A stretch of DNA of 64,000 bases. It comes from Bog-756 sp963734435. Its GTDB lineage: Bacteria; Actinomycetota; Acidimicrobiia; Acidimicrobiales; RAAP-2. Positions 62,940-64,000 of this stretch are shown piece after piece; position 1 is the first letter of the stretch; every line of letters starts with the position of its first letter. Both the position numbers and the translations under genes were made by a program. The stretch is from NCBI GenBank assembly GCA_963734435.1, contig CAVTHA010000004.1:62001-126000 (forward strand). Reading direction: 5' to 3'. The notes beneath the pieces were generated by a model. It made no database searches. It worked only from the letters and a program-made list of their open reading frames with translations, and was not told where the DNA came from.

Positions 62940-64000
62940 ATGGCTCGGCCGGCCCAGGTGTTCGTGAGGACGTTTGCGCGCCAAGGAACGAGCGTGGCTG
63001 CGTTCACTACGCCGACGGGGTGGCGAGTTCGCATCGCCGGTGACGGTGCGCCGTGCCCAGGTCATCGACATGAGCCGGACGCCACTACACGGCCCCTGAG
63101 ATCGCCGATGCCTTGGACGCGACGTGTGACTGGGTGCGGGCGTGATCCACGAGTTCAACGACATCGGGCTCGAGGCGCTTGCTTCCCGCCTGGGGCGGAG
63201 GCCGGCCCCGAGAGATCACCGACGAGATGCGTGCCCGCATCGTGGAGATCGTCGACTCCCACCCCCAGGAGCTCGGTGAGCCCTATGCGACCTGGTCGCT
63301 GTCGCACCTGCGGACCTATCTGATGAGGACCGGGGTGGTGAGAACGATCTCCAAGGAGCGCCTGCGGGTCATCTTGATCGAGGAGGGACACACCACCCAG
63401 ACCACCAAGGGCTGGAAGCATTCGCCGGACCCGGAGTTCAGCACCAAGGCGGCCCGGTTGCGCCGGCTGTATACGGCCGCGGAGTCCGGATCCTTGGACG
63501 GCGTGCTTGTGTGCTTCGACGAGCACGGACCGGTCACCCCCATCCCCAAGGCCGGGCGCAGCTGGTGGCCACAGGCGGCGACCGAGGCGCATCCGGGCCA
63601 ACTACCGCAAGCCCCACGGGGTGGCCCAGTTCTTCGGCGTCTACGACGTGGGGGCCGACCAGCTCTTCGGTCGCTGGTTCTACCGCAAGGGGGCCGACCA
63701 CGTGATCACCATCTTGAAGATGATCCGGGCCCGCTACCCGGGCGAGCGCATCTGGGTCGTCCAGGACAACCTGTCGTCGCACTGGACCACCGAGGTGCGA
63801 CGCTGTCGCCCGCCAGCTCGGCAATCACCCTGGTGGCCACCCCCACCTACGCCTCGTGGATGAACCGCATCGAGTGCCACTTCGGGGTCATGGTGAAGGC
63901 CGTCTTCGCCGGTTCGGACTACCGGGACCACGCCGAGATCCAGGCGGCGACCGCCGCCTACCTGCGGCGGCGCAACGCCGAGGCCCGGCGTGACCGAGTA
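62940..64000 (+). pseudogene. IS630-family transposase, several frameshifts, runs off the window
   Basis: ATG 62940 (ARPAQVFVR) begins the N-terminal part; SPVTVRRAQVIDMSR and HYTAPEIADALDATCDWVR form the HTH but in other frames. The longest segment reads EITDEMRARIVEIVDSHPQE and SLSHLRTYLMRTGVVRTISK, then LDGVLVCFDEHGPVTPIPKA with the first Asp. GVAQFFGVYDVGADQLFGRW and WVVQDNLSSHWTTEV (second Asp) are in the next frame. TPTYASWMNRIECHFGVMVK (Glu) continues in a third frame to the edge. At least four indels are needed. The IS630 DDE triad is complete, so error or very recent decay. Confidence 0.75.

Overview
The window is GC-rich actinobacterial chromosome. The evidence is frequent GTG and TTG starts, ATGA/GTGA gene overlaps, several leaderless promoters of TANNNT type a few bases before the start codon, an ECF42-type sigma factor with its DGPF/YCII partner, and a steroid-igr-like beta-oxidation module. 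I infer a member of the Actinomycetota, plausibly an uncultivated Acidimicrobiia; no marker gene here proves the class. Many otherwise good genes are broken by single-base indels that restore the family sequence when undone, so part of the window probably carries sequencing or assembly errors.

Layout. 1-11.8 kb is core metabolism: trehalose synthase (5' end outside the window), galT, a P450, precorrin-2 dehydrogenase, then divergently a sulfur assimilation operon (cysH, siroheme sulfite reductase, and an FrhB-like iron-sulfur flavoprotein overlapping the reductase), and ychF. 11.8-22.6 kb is accessory: a tyrosine-recombinase remnant, DUF899 and MmcQ/YjbR proteins, a secreted glycine-rich protein, an IS30 element sitting inside a DUF4190 membrane gene (the host gene can be rebuilt exactly), and three paralogous RCC1-repeat lipoproteins. 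22.6-29.7 kb holds YCII/ECF42, ABC transporters (a drrAB-like pair broken by indels) and small membrane and redox proteins. 29.7-39.3 kb is a catabolic cluster: SCP-x-like thiolase and a thiolase-fold/OB-fold protein on one strand; two acyl-CoA dehydrogenases, a family III CoA-transferase, two MaoC proteins and an MFS transporter on the other, with a palindrome between. 39.3-49.4 kb holds transporters, rhodanese plus cysteine dioxygenase, YgjP peptidase, aquaporin, a heavily frameshifted D-aminoacylase-like gene, an ArsR/SRPBCC pair, a CysQ-like phosphatase and an OYE-like oxidoreductase.

49.5-64 kb is a mobile-element hot spot beginning at tRNA-Arg(CCT): an IS481 remnant, a truncated large serine recombinase, two IS30 copies differing at one base and bracketing 8.3 kb, ISL3 and IS3 elements (the latter with a clear -1 frameshift heptamer), and an IS630 transposase running off the edge. 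The cargo between the IS30 copies includes two secreted proteins, one a YVTN-type beta-propeller and one a CHAP-like protein with a perfect 360-bp in-frame triplication.

The most interesting candidate system is the cysH-sulfite reductase-FrhB-like operon. It has the two halves of the archaeal F420-dependent sulfite reductase Fsr as separate, translationally coupled genes, suggesting a two-subunit F420H2-driven (or ferredoxin-coupled) sulfite reductase.
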